From NCBI RefSeq assembly GCF_000485595.1, contig NW_014577560.1, forward strand, positions 1 to 21,039: DNA of 21,039 nt, read 5' to 3'. The translations under genes were made by a program, and so were the position numbers. This document shows positions 1-8,018 of the stretch, one piece after another (the stretch's first letter is position 1; each line of letters opens with the position of its first letter). Under the pieces are notes generated by a model. The model had not been told where the DNA came from. It searched no databases and was given only the letters and a program-made list of their open reading frames with translations. Origin of the DNA: Priapulus caudatus. Lineage: Eukaryota > Priapulida > Priapulimorpha > Priapulimorphida > Priapulidae.

Positions 1-105
1 CTAATTTCAACAATTTTCTGGGGGAGGGCCCCCCAGACCCCGCCTTCGCGTGATCATCCCCCCCACTCCTCGGTACGGATTTACGCCCCTGGTTGTGACA
101 AACCC
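1..105. repeat. G/C-tract interspersed repeat fragment
   Basis: Read on the minus strand, this stretch runs through a Pro/Gly-rich, G-run and C-run rich sequence (GGGGGGCCCTCCCCC core, followed by AAAATT-type bases). I know this style from dispersed repeats in marine invertebrate genomes. No long open frame or terminal structure is visible and the window edge cuts it. The family assignment is from memory of its look and is weak. Confidence 0.3.
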
Positions 106-201
106 AAGTTCCTGGGCATATGTACAGCCCAAGATTGTCGCCAGAGAGCTAGACTTACATGGTAAGTATATTACAATCTTACATGGTAGCTCACACAACA
201 G

Positions 202-402
202 GTAGACGGGGCTTTGCAATTAAATGAGGATGTTTATTTAAAGATGACCAGTGCTTTTCGACATGACACGGATGTAGAGCCAGATGAGGTATCCAACAGG
301 TGGGAAGAACCAGACAATGGAGAAGAGCAAGTGCTTTCATTCACATCAAGAGGACGCGCAGTAGTTAAACCCAGTCGCTACAGGGAGGCAGAGTATTACT
401 AA
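202..402 (+). CDS. Short hypothetical exon or ORF tail
   Basis: This short open frame ends in TAA at 400-402 and contains an acidic stretch (DVEPDEVSN, EEPDNGEEQ), then SRGRAVVKPSRYREAEYY. A possible splice acceptor (ACACAACAG) ends at 201. The basic-aromatic tail recalls the last residues of retroelement integrases (for example R-x-G-R-x-x-K-P-x-R-Y), but no catalytic domain is present upstream in the window. It overlaps the start of the long frame at 369 in a different phase. It could be an upstream exon of the neighbouring gene, the remnant of another element, or chance. I do not assign a function. Confidence 0.2.
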   Translation, partial: VDGALQLNEDVYLKMTSAFRHDTDVEPDEVSNRWEEPDNGEEQVLSFTSRGRAVVKPSRYREAEYY

Positions 403-3400
403 AGAGTAAGAGACAATTATGTGCAATCTGCCAACAGGACACTGCGGAACAACTTGTCGATCCTGGGAAGGGATCATGTAGAGGACGTGATAAGGAATGC
501 GGCTACACAATTCTTGCTGAAAACATTTTAGAGTTCCATAAGATAAATTGTTTGCCTCTGGACATCAATGTTCTACGACTAGACGGTGGAGATGGAATTG
601 AAGCCTCTTTTAAATCAAACCATGCAACATGGCACAAAAGCTGTAGAAACAAAATTGACAATCAAAAGCTCCAGCGAGCACAAAAAAGGAATGCCAAAGA
701 ACAAACAGCATTTGAACCAAGTCCAGTTAAGACCAGACTCAGCGGCGTTGGTTCAATGGCCAGGACAAGCAGATGTTTTTTCTGTGATGAAGATGACACA
801 CACGAGCAACTCCATAATGTGCAGACAGAAAAACTTGATCTTCGTGTTCGTGAGTATGCACATATACTACAAGACAGAAAACTGTTGGGAAAACTGTCTG
901 AGGGAGACATGCATGCCTTAGATGCAAGGTACCATCTCAGCTGCATGACTTCACTGAGCAACCGCGTTCGGAAACAGAACGCTGAACAATCAAAAGATGA
1001 TCTGAAGCACAAAGGAGATAGCCTTGTACTGGCGGAGCTTGTTTCATACATAGAAGAATTTCGACAAGACGAAACACTACCAGTCTTAAAATTGTCCTAC
1101 TTGCGAAGACTGTATGAAGCCAGACTAAAAGAGCAAGATCCATCTTTTTCTGGAAAGGCTAATACAACCAGATTGAAGGAGAGATTACTGAGTCTAATTC
1201 CAGACTTAAAAGCCCAGACACAAGGTCGCGACGTGATGTTAATGTTCAATGCAGACATAGGTAAAGCCATAAAAATTGCTTGCGCCAGCAATGATGATGA
1301 TGATGCCATCCACTTGGCTCGTGCTGCACAAATATTGAGAAAGGACATCTTCGCACAGGACTATGAGTTTGACGGGTCACTAAAACCTGACTGTGAACGG
1401 AACACTGTCCCAGAAAGTGTTCTTGCTCTTGTCAGTATGATCTTAAGAGGACCAAGTATCCAACATCAAACTCAAACACCTGATGCCGCAACAAAAATAG
1501 CCCTATCGCTGTCTCAGTTAGTTGTATTCAATGCAAAGAAAACCACCAAAGAATCATCAGGATCTCACACTCGTCACAGCAAAGCAAGAGAGACCCCTCT
1601 TGTAATCTATCTTGGCTTGATGATTCATGCCAAAACCAGGCAGCGAGGACTGCTTGATAAACTGTCAAGTCGTGGTCTATGCATTTCGTATGAAAGAACA
1701 CAAGCAATCTCTACAACTCTGGCGAATAATGTATGTGCTCAATTCGACAGAGATGGTTGTGTGTGCCCGTCTACACTGAAGAGTGATGTGTTCACAGTTG
1801 GGGCTGTAGATAATATCGACCATAATCCCACTGCCAGAAATGCCATGGACTCATTTCACGGGACAGCCATATCTCTGATGCAGTTGCCAATGCAAGACAA
1901 ACTAGGAACTGACAGGCAGTCAATACCTTTCAACCAAGACAGTTCCAACACAAAAATTACGCTGCCACCGGAGTATTCCGAAATAGCCCCAGCAAGTTTG
2001 CCTCGAACAGAAATACTTGCTCCAGTTTCTGTGGGGCAGAACAAGCCAGATTCAACGGTTATGCCCGCATCTCGAGAAGCAGAAGATGCCTGGTTAAGAG
2101 TGATGTCAGTGACTCTGCTCAGAAAAGAAGAACTGGACCCGAAGGACTTTGTGTCATGGGCAGCATACCATGCCAACAGACAGTCAGCCGAAACCAGACC
2201 ATTGTCGCACATTGCTATCATGCCGTTATTTCCAGAGCCAGCACATACAGCAGCGACCATAGTACATGCCATGAAGCTTGTTGCGAAAGCCATCGAGTAT
2301 TTACACCCAGGCCAAATACCTGTAATAACCATGGATCAGCCATTATTCTGTATCGCCAAGCAAATCCAGTGGGCATGGCCGGACGTCTTTGGTGAGGAAC
2401 GATTTGTTGTGGTAGCGGGAGGGCTCCATCTCGAGATGAATGCCATGAAACTGGTTGGAGATTTATTAACTGGAAGTGGGTGGACAACAATCCTAGTCCA
2501 GTCTGAAGTCACGACTTCTGGCCGAGCTGACGCAATATTGAAAGGATCACACGTTACCAGGTCCCGATATGTACACCAAGTTACAGCAGCAGCCCTTTAT
2601 CTTCTACAGATATCTGCCTACCAAACATACGAAGGATCACTCTCGCCAGATGAAGAAAAGCTGGACTTCAAATCCTGGTGCAGTACCAACGCTGTCCAAT
2701 GTCCTCAATTCCAGTACTGGAATTTGGTCTTAGAACTTGAACTTCTTACATTGCAATTTGTGCGTTCTCTCCGAGAGGCAGACTTCAAGCTCTACGTTCA
2801 ATGTCTTGGGCAGCTAGTTCCCTGGATGTTCTCATTTGACCACACGCACTATGCACGATGGCTCCCAATTCACATCAAAGATATGGTGCAATTGCCACGG
2901 CTAGTACCATCGGTTTACGAGGAGTTTGAAAAGGGCAACTTTGTCGTACAAAGATCGGACCATGTTTTCTCAACCATGGCCATGGACCAAGCCCATGAAC
3001 AAATGAATGAACAGATCAAAGGGGATGGTGGTGTGATTGGCATCACAGATAATCCCTCTGCTTTGGTTAAGTGGATTACAGCCGGTACAGAAATCGCTCT
3101 TATCATTGACGAGTTCGAAACATCGCCTGGAATGTCTCCTAAGAAATCTACAAAACACCATGATCAATCTCCTGCCGTTCAAGCGAAGTTTGCTCAACAT
3201 GTCAAGGCAATGGTCACAACGTTCCAGGAGATGGGCAACCCGTTGGCAGAAGACCACACGGATCTCATTAGGCTGGACACGAAGGAAGTTATGGGAGAAA
3301 GTGCAGTCATCAATCTCCAGACTATTAAAGAGATAGGGCAATCGCAATATGACACCTACGTCACCGAGCGGCTTGAGCAGAGAGTGAGTCCAGTCTCAAA

Positions 3401-4742
3401 CATCATCCCAACGAACAACATCACTATATTCCGCAAGACGCCATCCTCAAAACAGTCGCGGACGTCACACCAAAATAGAACTCTGAAAAGAAATTGTGAA
3501 TTGTTTGGCAGAATGTACATTTCCTGCCAGTCCAGAGACGGTGACATGGACGAATTCTTCAAACATGAAAACCAGGGCTCCCCACCTTCTCTTTCAGACA
3601 TGGGAGAGCTGAGGCAATGTACCAAGTCTGACCTCATTGGATGCCTCGATAAGTTGGCTACACCTGATGGCAACACCCCGGCAGTAGATGCCAAAATTTT
3701 GGATGGCTCCGTCGTGGTGAATATGCTGCAGCCAAACTCATGTGCAACATTTGGTGACTATGCAGATCAGGTTTTCATACCTTATATCCTCAGGAACTTG
3801 CAAGCCGCAAAACGCCTAGATGTGGTCTGGGATCGATACATCAAGAACAGCCTGAAGCAATCAGCGAGACAGAAAAGGGGAACAGGGTACCGCGTGATAG
3901 TCAAAAGCTCCACACCAATTCCAAAAAACTGGCAGGGTTTTCTCCGTGTGGATGAAAATAAAAGCGAGCTATACCAGTACCTGTCACAATGCATTTCGAG
4001 GCTATCCCCTGAAGGAAAGGAGCTGTACAGCACAGTAGACAAGAACGTTGTGTCTGCACACGCGTGTGACATCGGGTCCGACCTGGCTCCATCAAATCAT
4101 GAAGAATCTGACACTAGGATATTCTTGCATGCTCTCCATTGCGCACAAAACGGTCACAAGAAAGTCTTGATTAGGTCCGTTGACACTGATGTTGTGGTTC
4201 TAGCAATTGCCAACTTCCATGAGTTATCTCTTGACGAACTGTGGATTGCTTATGGAGTCAAGAAACACTACAGGGTGATACCAGCTCATGCCATTGCAAC
4301 CAACCTTGGAGAAGAGAAGGCCAGAGCACTTCCCTTTTTCCATGCTGTTAGCGGGTGCGACACATCTTCATCGTTCGGCGGCATTGGAAAGAAAACAGCG
4401 TGGGACACCTGGACAGCTTACCCTGATATAACGCCAATATTCGTGTGTCTATCTGAAACGCCAACCTGCATCACAGATGAGAACATGCGTCAGCTGGAAA
4501 GATTCGTCATACTCCTTTATGACAGGACAAGTCAATACACCCACGTAAACCTGGCAAGGAAACATCTGTTCACCAAAGGTAGGCAGCTAGATCGGATACC
4601 ACCGACAGAAGCTGCCCTCGCTGAACACATCAAAAGGGCTGCATACCAAGCAGGACATATTTGGGGACGGTCCCTTGTAGCTACACAGCAGTTACCAACT
4701 CCATCGGACTGGGGATGGACTAAGGATCCCAGTGACCAATGA
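369..4742 (+). CDS. Large uncharacterised metazoan Cys/His protein with FEN1-like C-terminal motifs
   Basis: The frame is open without a break from 369 (after TAA 366-368) to TGA 4740-4742, about 1,457 codons. No ATG precedes 552; the first in-frame Met is near 757, so the true start is probably in an upstream exon. Coding similarity begins near 417. Two N-terminal modules each pair CxxC with a distal HxxxC or HxxC: Cys at 420 and 429 with WHKSC at 630-644, then Cys at 774 and 783 with HLSC at 933-944. The middle holds VDNIDHNP (from about 1806), VITMDQPLF (about 2320) and a GGLHLEMNAMKLVGD-like stretch. I recognise these from an unnamed family found in many copies in cnidarians, molluscs and fishes. 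The C-terminal part has HEESDTR (4098-4118), SVDTDVVV (from 4176) and GCDTSSSFGGIGKK (from 4353). Their order parallels the EAEA, DxD and GxD...GIG motifs of FEN1/XPG nucleases (inference). Intronless and uninterrupted, unlike its decayed neighbours, it may be a mobile-element protein or recent retrocopy. Confidence 0.8.
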   Translation, partial: TQSLQGGRVLLKSKRQLCAICQQDTAEQLVDPGKGSCRGRDKECGYTILAENILEFHKINCLPLDINVLRLDGGDGIEASFKSNHATWHKSCRNKIDNQKLQRAQKRNAKEQTAFEPSPVKTRLSGVGSMARTSRCFFCDEDDTHEQLHNVQTEKLDLRVREYAHILQDRKLLGKLSEGDMHALDARYHLSCMTSLSNRVRKQNAEQSKDDLKHKGDSLVLAELVSYIEEFRQDETLPVLKLSYLRRLYEARLKEQDPSFSGKANTTRLKERLLSLIPDLKAQTQGRDVMLMFNADIGKAIKIACASNDDDDAIHLARAAQILRKDIFAQDYEFDGSLKPDCERNTVPESVLALVSMILRGPSIQHQTQTPDAATKIALSLSQLVVFNAKKTTKESSGSHTRHSKARETPLVIYLGLMIHAKTRQRGLLDKLSSRGLCISYERTQAISTTLANNVCAQFDRDGCVCPSTLKSDVFTVGAVDNIDHNPTARNAMDSFHGTAISLMQLPMQDKLGTDRQSIPFNQDSSNTKITLPPEYSEIAPASLPRTEILAPVSVGQNKPDSTVMPASREAEDAWLRVMSVTLLRKEELDPKDFVSWAAYHANRQSAETRPLSHIAIMPLFPEPAHTAATIVHAMKLVAKAIEYLHPGQIPVITMDQPLFCIAKQIQWAWPDVFGEERFVVVAGGLHLEMNAMKLVGDLLTGSGWTTILVQSEVTTSGRADAILKGSHVTRSRYVHQVTAAALYLLQISAYQTYEGSLSPDEEKLDFKSWCSTNAVQCPQFQYWNLVLELELLTLQFVRSLREADFKLYVQCLGQLVPWMFSFDHTHYARWLPIHIKDMVQLPRLVPSVYEEFEKGNFVVQRSDHVFSTMAMDQAHEQMNEQIKGDGGVIGITDNPSALVKWITAGTEIALIIDEFETSPGMSPKKSTKHHDQSPAVQAKFAQHVKAMVTTFQEMGNPLAEDHTDLIRLDTKEVMGESAVINLQTIKEIGQSQYDTYVTERLEQRVSPVSNIIPTNNITIFRKTPSSKQSRTSHQNRTLKRNCELFGRMYISCQSRDGDMDEFFKHENQGSPPSLSDMGELRQCTKSDLIGCLDKLATPDGNTPAVDAKILDGSVVVNMLQPNSCATFGDYADQVFIPYILRNLQAAKRLDVVWDRYIKNSLKQSARQKRGTGYRVIVKSSTPIPKNWQGFLRVDENKSELYQYLSQCISRLSPEGKELYSTVDKNVVSAHACDIGSDLAPSNHEESDTRIFLHALHCAQNGHKKVLIRSVDTDVVVLAIANFHELSLDELWIAYGVKKHYRVIPAHAIATNLGEEKARALPFFHAVSGCDTSSSFGGIGKKTAWDTWTAYPDITPIFVCLSETPTCITDENMRQLERFVILLYDRTSQYTHVNLARKHLFTKGRQLDRIPPTEAALAEHIKRAAYQAGHIWGRSLVATQQLPTPSDWGWTKDPSDQ

Positions 4743-4901
4743 ATTCCGTTCTGGACAGCACTTCCAGAGGCAGCGAAATCTTGCAAGGAACTGATAAAAT
4801 GCAGCTGCAAAAAGGCATGCAGACCTTGCAAATGTTCCAACGCATCCCTTCCATGTACTGAACTTTGTGTTTGTGCAGGTACATGTTGCCGCACTGAGTG
4901 A
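4743..4901 (+). pseudogene. In-frame Cys-rich CXC-like tail after the TGA
   Basis: The long frame continues without a shift for 52 codons past the TGA at 4740-4742 and ends at TGA 4899-4901. The translation begins IPFWTALPEAAKSCKELIKC and is then very Cys-rich, with the spacing CSCKKACRPCKC and later CTELCVCAGTCC. The family's other members normally end in such a tail, with a Trp where this copy has TGA, so a TGG-to-TGA change is the simplest reading. The Cys spacing resembles the CXC repeats of tesmin/TSO1-type DNA-binding domains. Loss of this tail would remove a probable metal-binding, perhaps DNA-binding, end while leaving the rest intact. Sequencing error is possible. The base after TGA is A, so the strong UGA-CUA read-through context is absent. 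Confidence 0.7.
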
Positions 4902-5166
4902 CAATCTACGACAACTTGTGGACAATGCAGTTTCGAGAAATTTGTTTAACTTGAACAATAGTATTATTTAGCTTGCCATGCATGTTCTGTTGTACTGTAT
5001 ACTACAACTTGTTGTTTTGAATTATCTCTCTCACACTGGGGATTGCCAGTTTGGCATTGTGTTTATATACTGAGACAAACTTGTAATTCAACATTTTCAC
5101 TATGTTTGTTTGTATCTGTTATACTATGTCATTGATCATTTTGAAGTACAGAGTAAAATGCGATAA

Positions 5167-5192
5167 CGGCCATGTTGAATTCAATATGGCCG
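5167..5192. repeat. 26-bp GGCCAT...ATGGCC palindrome
   Basis: The stretch runs CGGCCATGTTGAA then TTCAATATGGCCG. It is self-complementary over 26 bases except for one mismatched pair (G against A). It could form a hairpin in RNA or be a composite YY1-type site, since the YY1 core is GCCAT/ATGGC. A second, less perfect copy lies at 5324-5350. Confidence 0.75.
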
Positions 5193-5323
5193 CTGTAATT
5201 ATAATTCGAACTTGTGTCTTGTTTTAATATAAAATAGCTTATTAACCTGCGCTAGTCTGCAAATTTTCACGTCTCTATATCTTCCGTGAACGGAAATATT
5301 GCTAAGTTTGTAATTTTTATGGG

Positions 5324-5350
5324 GGCCATTTTGAATCCAATATGGTGGCC
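5324..5350. repeat. Second GGCCAT...ATGGTGGCC inverted repeat
   Basis: GGCCATTTTGAA is followed by TCCAATATGGTGGCC, an imperfect copy of the palindrome at 5167-5192, about 157 bases downstream in the same orientation. The recurrence suggests a repeated element rather than a chance palindrome. Confidence 0.65.
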
Positions 5351-5473
5351 AAAAACGCCCTTGGATCACATGCATCACGTTTTTGTATGAAACAGTAACC
5401 CAAATTACGTCTGTCAGTCAATTTTCAAGTCTGTACGAAGATTATTAACCGAGATATAGCTATTTTTTAAGAA

Positions 5474-6518
5474 ATGACGGCGGCCATTAGTATGTTGTTG
5501 CAGATGGAGGAACAGGAAGCGACGAGCATCCTTGCAAAATTAATGGCCGAGATGGAAGAACTTGAGCAGACGGATTTGCTAGTGGTTGGATTAGAGGAGG
5601 ACGAACGTAGTGAACTATTTGAAGAGGAGAGAGAGAATGTGAGAGAGAGTAGAGAGAGTGTCGCCGTAGACAGTATGAATATAGTGGTGGAAAGTGTATG
5701 TCCAGTGCCAGGGTGTGGGGTGAATATCAAACCGATGCATTACCCGAAACATTATGGAGAAAGACATGCACGGATGCAACGATGGCAGGTGTGCCCCGTT
5801 TGCAATGATGAGAAGAAGTTAAGGGTTAATGACATTAACCGGCACTTAGTAAAAGTACACAAGGTATCCAAGCCTTTGGTTACATATCCAGTCCACGCCC
5901 GGCCATATAAATGGTTGTCAAATCAATTACCCTATGTCGACAAAGAAGGCATTTACAAGAAATGGGGCAAGAAAGGATGGCAGGAGCAGGAGAAAGAGAG
6001 GCCAGTAGTGGATATAGTGGGGAGAAAGAAGGCGGCGGAGGAGCGAAAGAAAAGAGCAGAGAAAACAAAAGAGGAACTACCGATGACTGGAATTTTCCAG
6101 TCGGAGGTAGAGGTGAATTATGACGAAGAGATGCTGCAGCAAGAGGAATTGGGGATCGAACAATTGGACAGAAAATTATTAGATGCAGAAAAGATGATTA
6201 AAGGATATGAGAATGAATTTGTGAAGGCAGTGGAAAATTGGAAGATGTCGAAAGATAAGAAAGAGGTGTTGAAGAAGATCAGGGAGCGAAAACATAGGGA
6301 AGAGGTGGAGCGAAGCGCAGTGATGAAAAGGAAGAGAGAAGAGGAAGTCTGGAATATGAAGAGGATAAATATTCATAATCATATCATCCTATTTTGTTTT
6401 AAATGTAAATTTTGTATATTGCTCATGTTAGATATCGGTCTACGAGCTAAATACAGCTCATGTTCCTGTAATTTTTATACCGATGAAAATAAATTTTATT
6501 TGAATTTGAATTTGAATT
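5474..6518 (+). mobile_element. Candidate ORF1-only non-LTR retroelement insertion
   Basis: The right boundary is marked by ATAAATTTTATT followed by three TTTGAA units, after which the MULE transposase exon begins at once. Just inside the tail, GAGCT and AGCTC (near 6441-6458) can pair as a small stem, as seen at the 3' ends of non-LTR elements. The left boundary is not visible; 5474 is simply the start codon. No reverse transcriptase follows the finger protein, so the unit would depend on another LINE, as HAL1-type elements do. No target-site duplication could be paired because the left edge is unknown. Confidence 0.4.
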
Positions 6519-6547
6519 CATGGTGGACAAAGATTTCAAAGAAATAA
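5474..6547 (+). CDS. Two-zinc-finger, charged coiled-coil protein; ORF1-like
   Basis: The frame starts at ATG 5474 and runs to a stop at 6545-6547. An acidic N-terminus (about residues 10-70) is followed by two finger-like units. The first starts CPVPGCGVN and has His in HYPKHYGERH (about residues 76-98). The second starts CPVCND and ends NRHLVKVH (about residues 107-129), giving C-x2-C ... H-x4-H spacing. After this come a short aromatic stretch (PYKWLSNQLPYVDKEG) and a long Lys/Glu/Arg-rich region (about 165-305) likely to form coiled coil. The last 50 or so codons run into AT-rich sequence that looks like an element 3' end, so the biological stop is uncertain. A nucleic-acid-binding ORF1 of a non-LTR element is the best guess because a LINE-like 3' end follows directly. 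No endonuclease or reverse transcriptase is present. A host zinc-finger protein remains possible. Confidence 0.55.
   Translation: MTAAISMLLQMEEQEATSILAKLMAEMEELEQTDLLVVGLEEDERSELFEEERENVRESRESVAVDSMNIVVESVCPVPGCGVNIKPMHYPKHYGERHARMQRWQVCPVCNDEKKLRVNDINRHLVKVHKVSKPLVTYPVHARPYKWLSNQLPYVDKEGIYKKWGKKGWQEQEKERPVVDIVGRKKAAEERKKRAEKTKEELPMTGIFQSEVEVNYDEEMLQQEELGIEQLDRKLLDAEKMIKGYENEFVKAVENWKMSKDKKEVLKKIRERKHREEVERSAVMKRKREEEVWNMKRINIHNHIILFCFKCKFCILLMLDIGLRAKYSSCSCNFYTDENKFYLNLNLNSWWTKISKK
6484..6518 (+). repeat. (TTTGAA)n retroelement 3' tail
   Basis: AATAAATTTTATT leads into about three tandem TTTGAA units and stops at ATTC. Short tandem tails of this kind replace poly(A) at the 3' ends of many non-LTR elements. 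The following base is inside conserved MULE coding sequence, which fixes the insertion edge. Confidence 0.6.
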
Positions 6548-7411
6548 ACGCCATAAAGAGAGTGTTCCCAAACAGTCAAGTGTTATTATGTTGGTTTCAT
6601 GTCTTGCAGGTGAGTATATGCATGGAGTTCCGGTTTATAATATCTTGGTCAATGGTCATAGTCAATAATATAATGGAGTTCCGGTTTATAATATCTTGGT
6701 CATATCTTGGTCATAGTCAGTTTGTGCTTAGATTTTGAAGCGACATATTTACACCATGCTCCTATGTGAATGTAAATAAAAATTCAATCAGAACTTGAAC
6801 CTACACCCTTCTAGATAAGGGACAGACCCCCACACTACCGACTTATGGAAAACATATACAATGAAATATGTGCCAACTGTATGCTGTTTGTGATTTCAAC
6901 ATTACATCTCCAGGCATTACTTACAATAGATGCATGTAGTTGAATTTTAAATATGTAAACTGAAGCTCATTTTTGCCAAAAAAATGAATTGATTCCGAGA
7001 CCATCCTAATGGGCAGGAGTAGTTAAAAGTTCTATTGATATACTATACCACGATTTTAGGGAGAAATGGTGACATCGCAAATGAGTTTCCTTCAAATTGA
7101 TGTATAAAATCACTTCTCTCTCAATTCATCACAGAGAGGCCAGCTCATCACAGGGAGATGTTTTCTATCACTTCTCCCCTTAGGTTGGTCTCTGTGATTT
7201 AATCAACATTACCGTCCCAGGAGATAGATGAATAGACCACCAAAGGTCCAGAAGTTCATGGCTTCTTCTCCATATAGTTTCTATTATATTTTTCAACCAG
7301 GCAACTTATCGCTGGCTCAACAAGGAAGGGTCTGGAGTGACCGGGAAGTAAAATGCTGACAAGAGGACAAGTGTAATAAATTTCATGAGAAAGTTGCGAA
7401 GCTGCACAACA
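6520..7411 (+). pseudogene. MULE/SWIM-type transposase fragment, two exons
   Basis: Exon A (6520-6609) encodes MVDKDFKEINAIKRVFPNSQ and then VLLCWFHVLQ. This matches the MULE transposase core found in FAR1 and ZSWIM-like proteins, where a D-K-D-F acid-rich turn is followed by a hydrophobic strand and C-x-F-H. It ends in CAG and a GTGAGT donor, phase 0. Exon B (7301-7411) follows a pyrimidine-rich acceptor (TTTTTCAACCAG) and begins ATYRWLNKEGSGVTGK, the expected continuation. A TAA at 7349-7351 interrupts it, then NADKRTSVINFMRKLRSCTT resumes in the same frame up to a GTAAGT donor at 7412. The N-terminal exons are absent upstream, where a LINE-like tail abuts exon A, and no later SWIM exon was found. 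The retained splice sites suggest an old gene or transposon copy broken by insertion. Confidence 0.65.
6622..6712. repeat. 51-bp tandem duplication in the MULE intron
   Basis: ATGGAGTTCCGGTTTATAAT followed by ATCTTGGTCA occurs at 6622 and again at 6673. A shorter ATATCTTGGTCAT is repeated immediately after. It lies about 12 bases inside the intron, downstream of the donor. The rest of the intron (to 7300) shows no gene; near 7090-7190 it has short similar runs around CATCACAG and CACTTCTC. Confidence 0.75.
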
Positions 7412-7560
7412 GTAAGTTTACTTGATTTTCAAAATGAAATTCCACGGGGATGAAAAAAATTAGTTTGTAGTCAATAATTCAAACTACATGTAGATGACTA
7501 TTCGTTTCACTGGAAAACTGAATTTAGCATGTAAATGGTTTATTAGATAACACTTAGGTT
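7412..7560. other. AT-rich spacer
   Basis: Non-coding sequence after the exon B donor. It contains ACTACATGTAGATGAC-like TACATGTA motifs typical of the window. I saw no further transposase exon here. Confidence 0.4.
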
Positions 7561-7935
7561 ATAATATGACTACCAAGTTATATAATATGACTACTAGGCA
7601 TATCACTAGAATATAGACTGACAAGCTGTAATATGACTACTAGGCATATCACTCTATAACAGAGTCTACCTAATAAGTATTCTTTTTAGAGACTACCTAT
7701 TTGAAATGACTACTAGGCATATCACTAATATACATGTAGATATAGAATATAGGCTGCCAAGTTGTAATATGACTACTAGGCATATCACCCTATAACAGAG
7801 TCTACCTATTTTGAATGATTACTAGTACTAGGCATATCAGTATAATATAGACTGCCAAGTTGTAATATGACTACTAGGCATATCACAGTAATATACATGT
7901 AGATATAGAATATAGACTGCCAAGTTGTAATATTG
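7561..7935. repeat. Minisatellite with GACTACTAGGCATATCAC core
   Basis: The 18-base core GACTACTAGGCATATCAC occurs at 7589, 7635, 7708, 7771 and 7869, with a variant at 7817-7839. Longer spacers also repeat: TATAACAGAGTCTACCTA follows the second and fourth copies, and an ATATACATGTAGATATAGAA block followed by CTGCCAAGTTGTAATAT recurs. This gives a higher-order pattern of roughly 140 bases. No coding potential is evident. Confidence 0.85.
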
Positions 7936-8018
7936 TAGAAAGTGCAGTAATGGGGGGAGGGGGAACAATAGTTACAACATAGAGAGGATATATTTAGGTG
8001 AGCTTTCAATACATATGT

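Larger units (their letters stand above)
4902..5473. other. AT-rich non-coding region, probable 3' UTR/flank
   Basis: This stretch has no supportable gene on either strand. It is AT-rich and follows the second stop of the long frame, so it may hold that gene's 3' UTR. AGTAAAATG near 5155 is a poor polyadenylation signal. The main structure is the pair of GGCCAT palindromes listed separately. Confidence 0.5.

Noticed and set aside
7561-7935. CRISPR-like array of regularly spaced repeats
   Set aside because: Spacers are themselves repeated and variable in length, the genome is eukaryotic, and no cas genes are present. It is a minisatellite.
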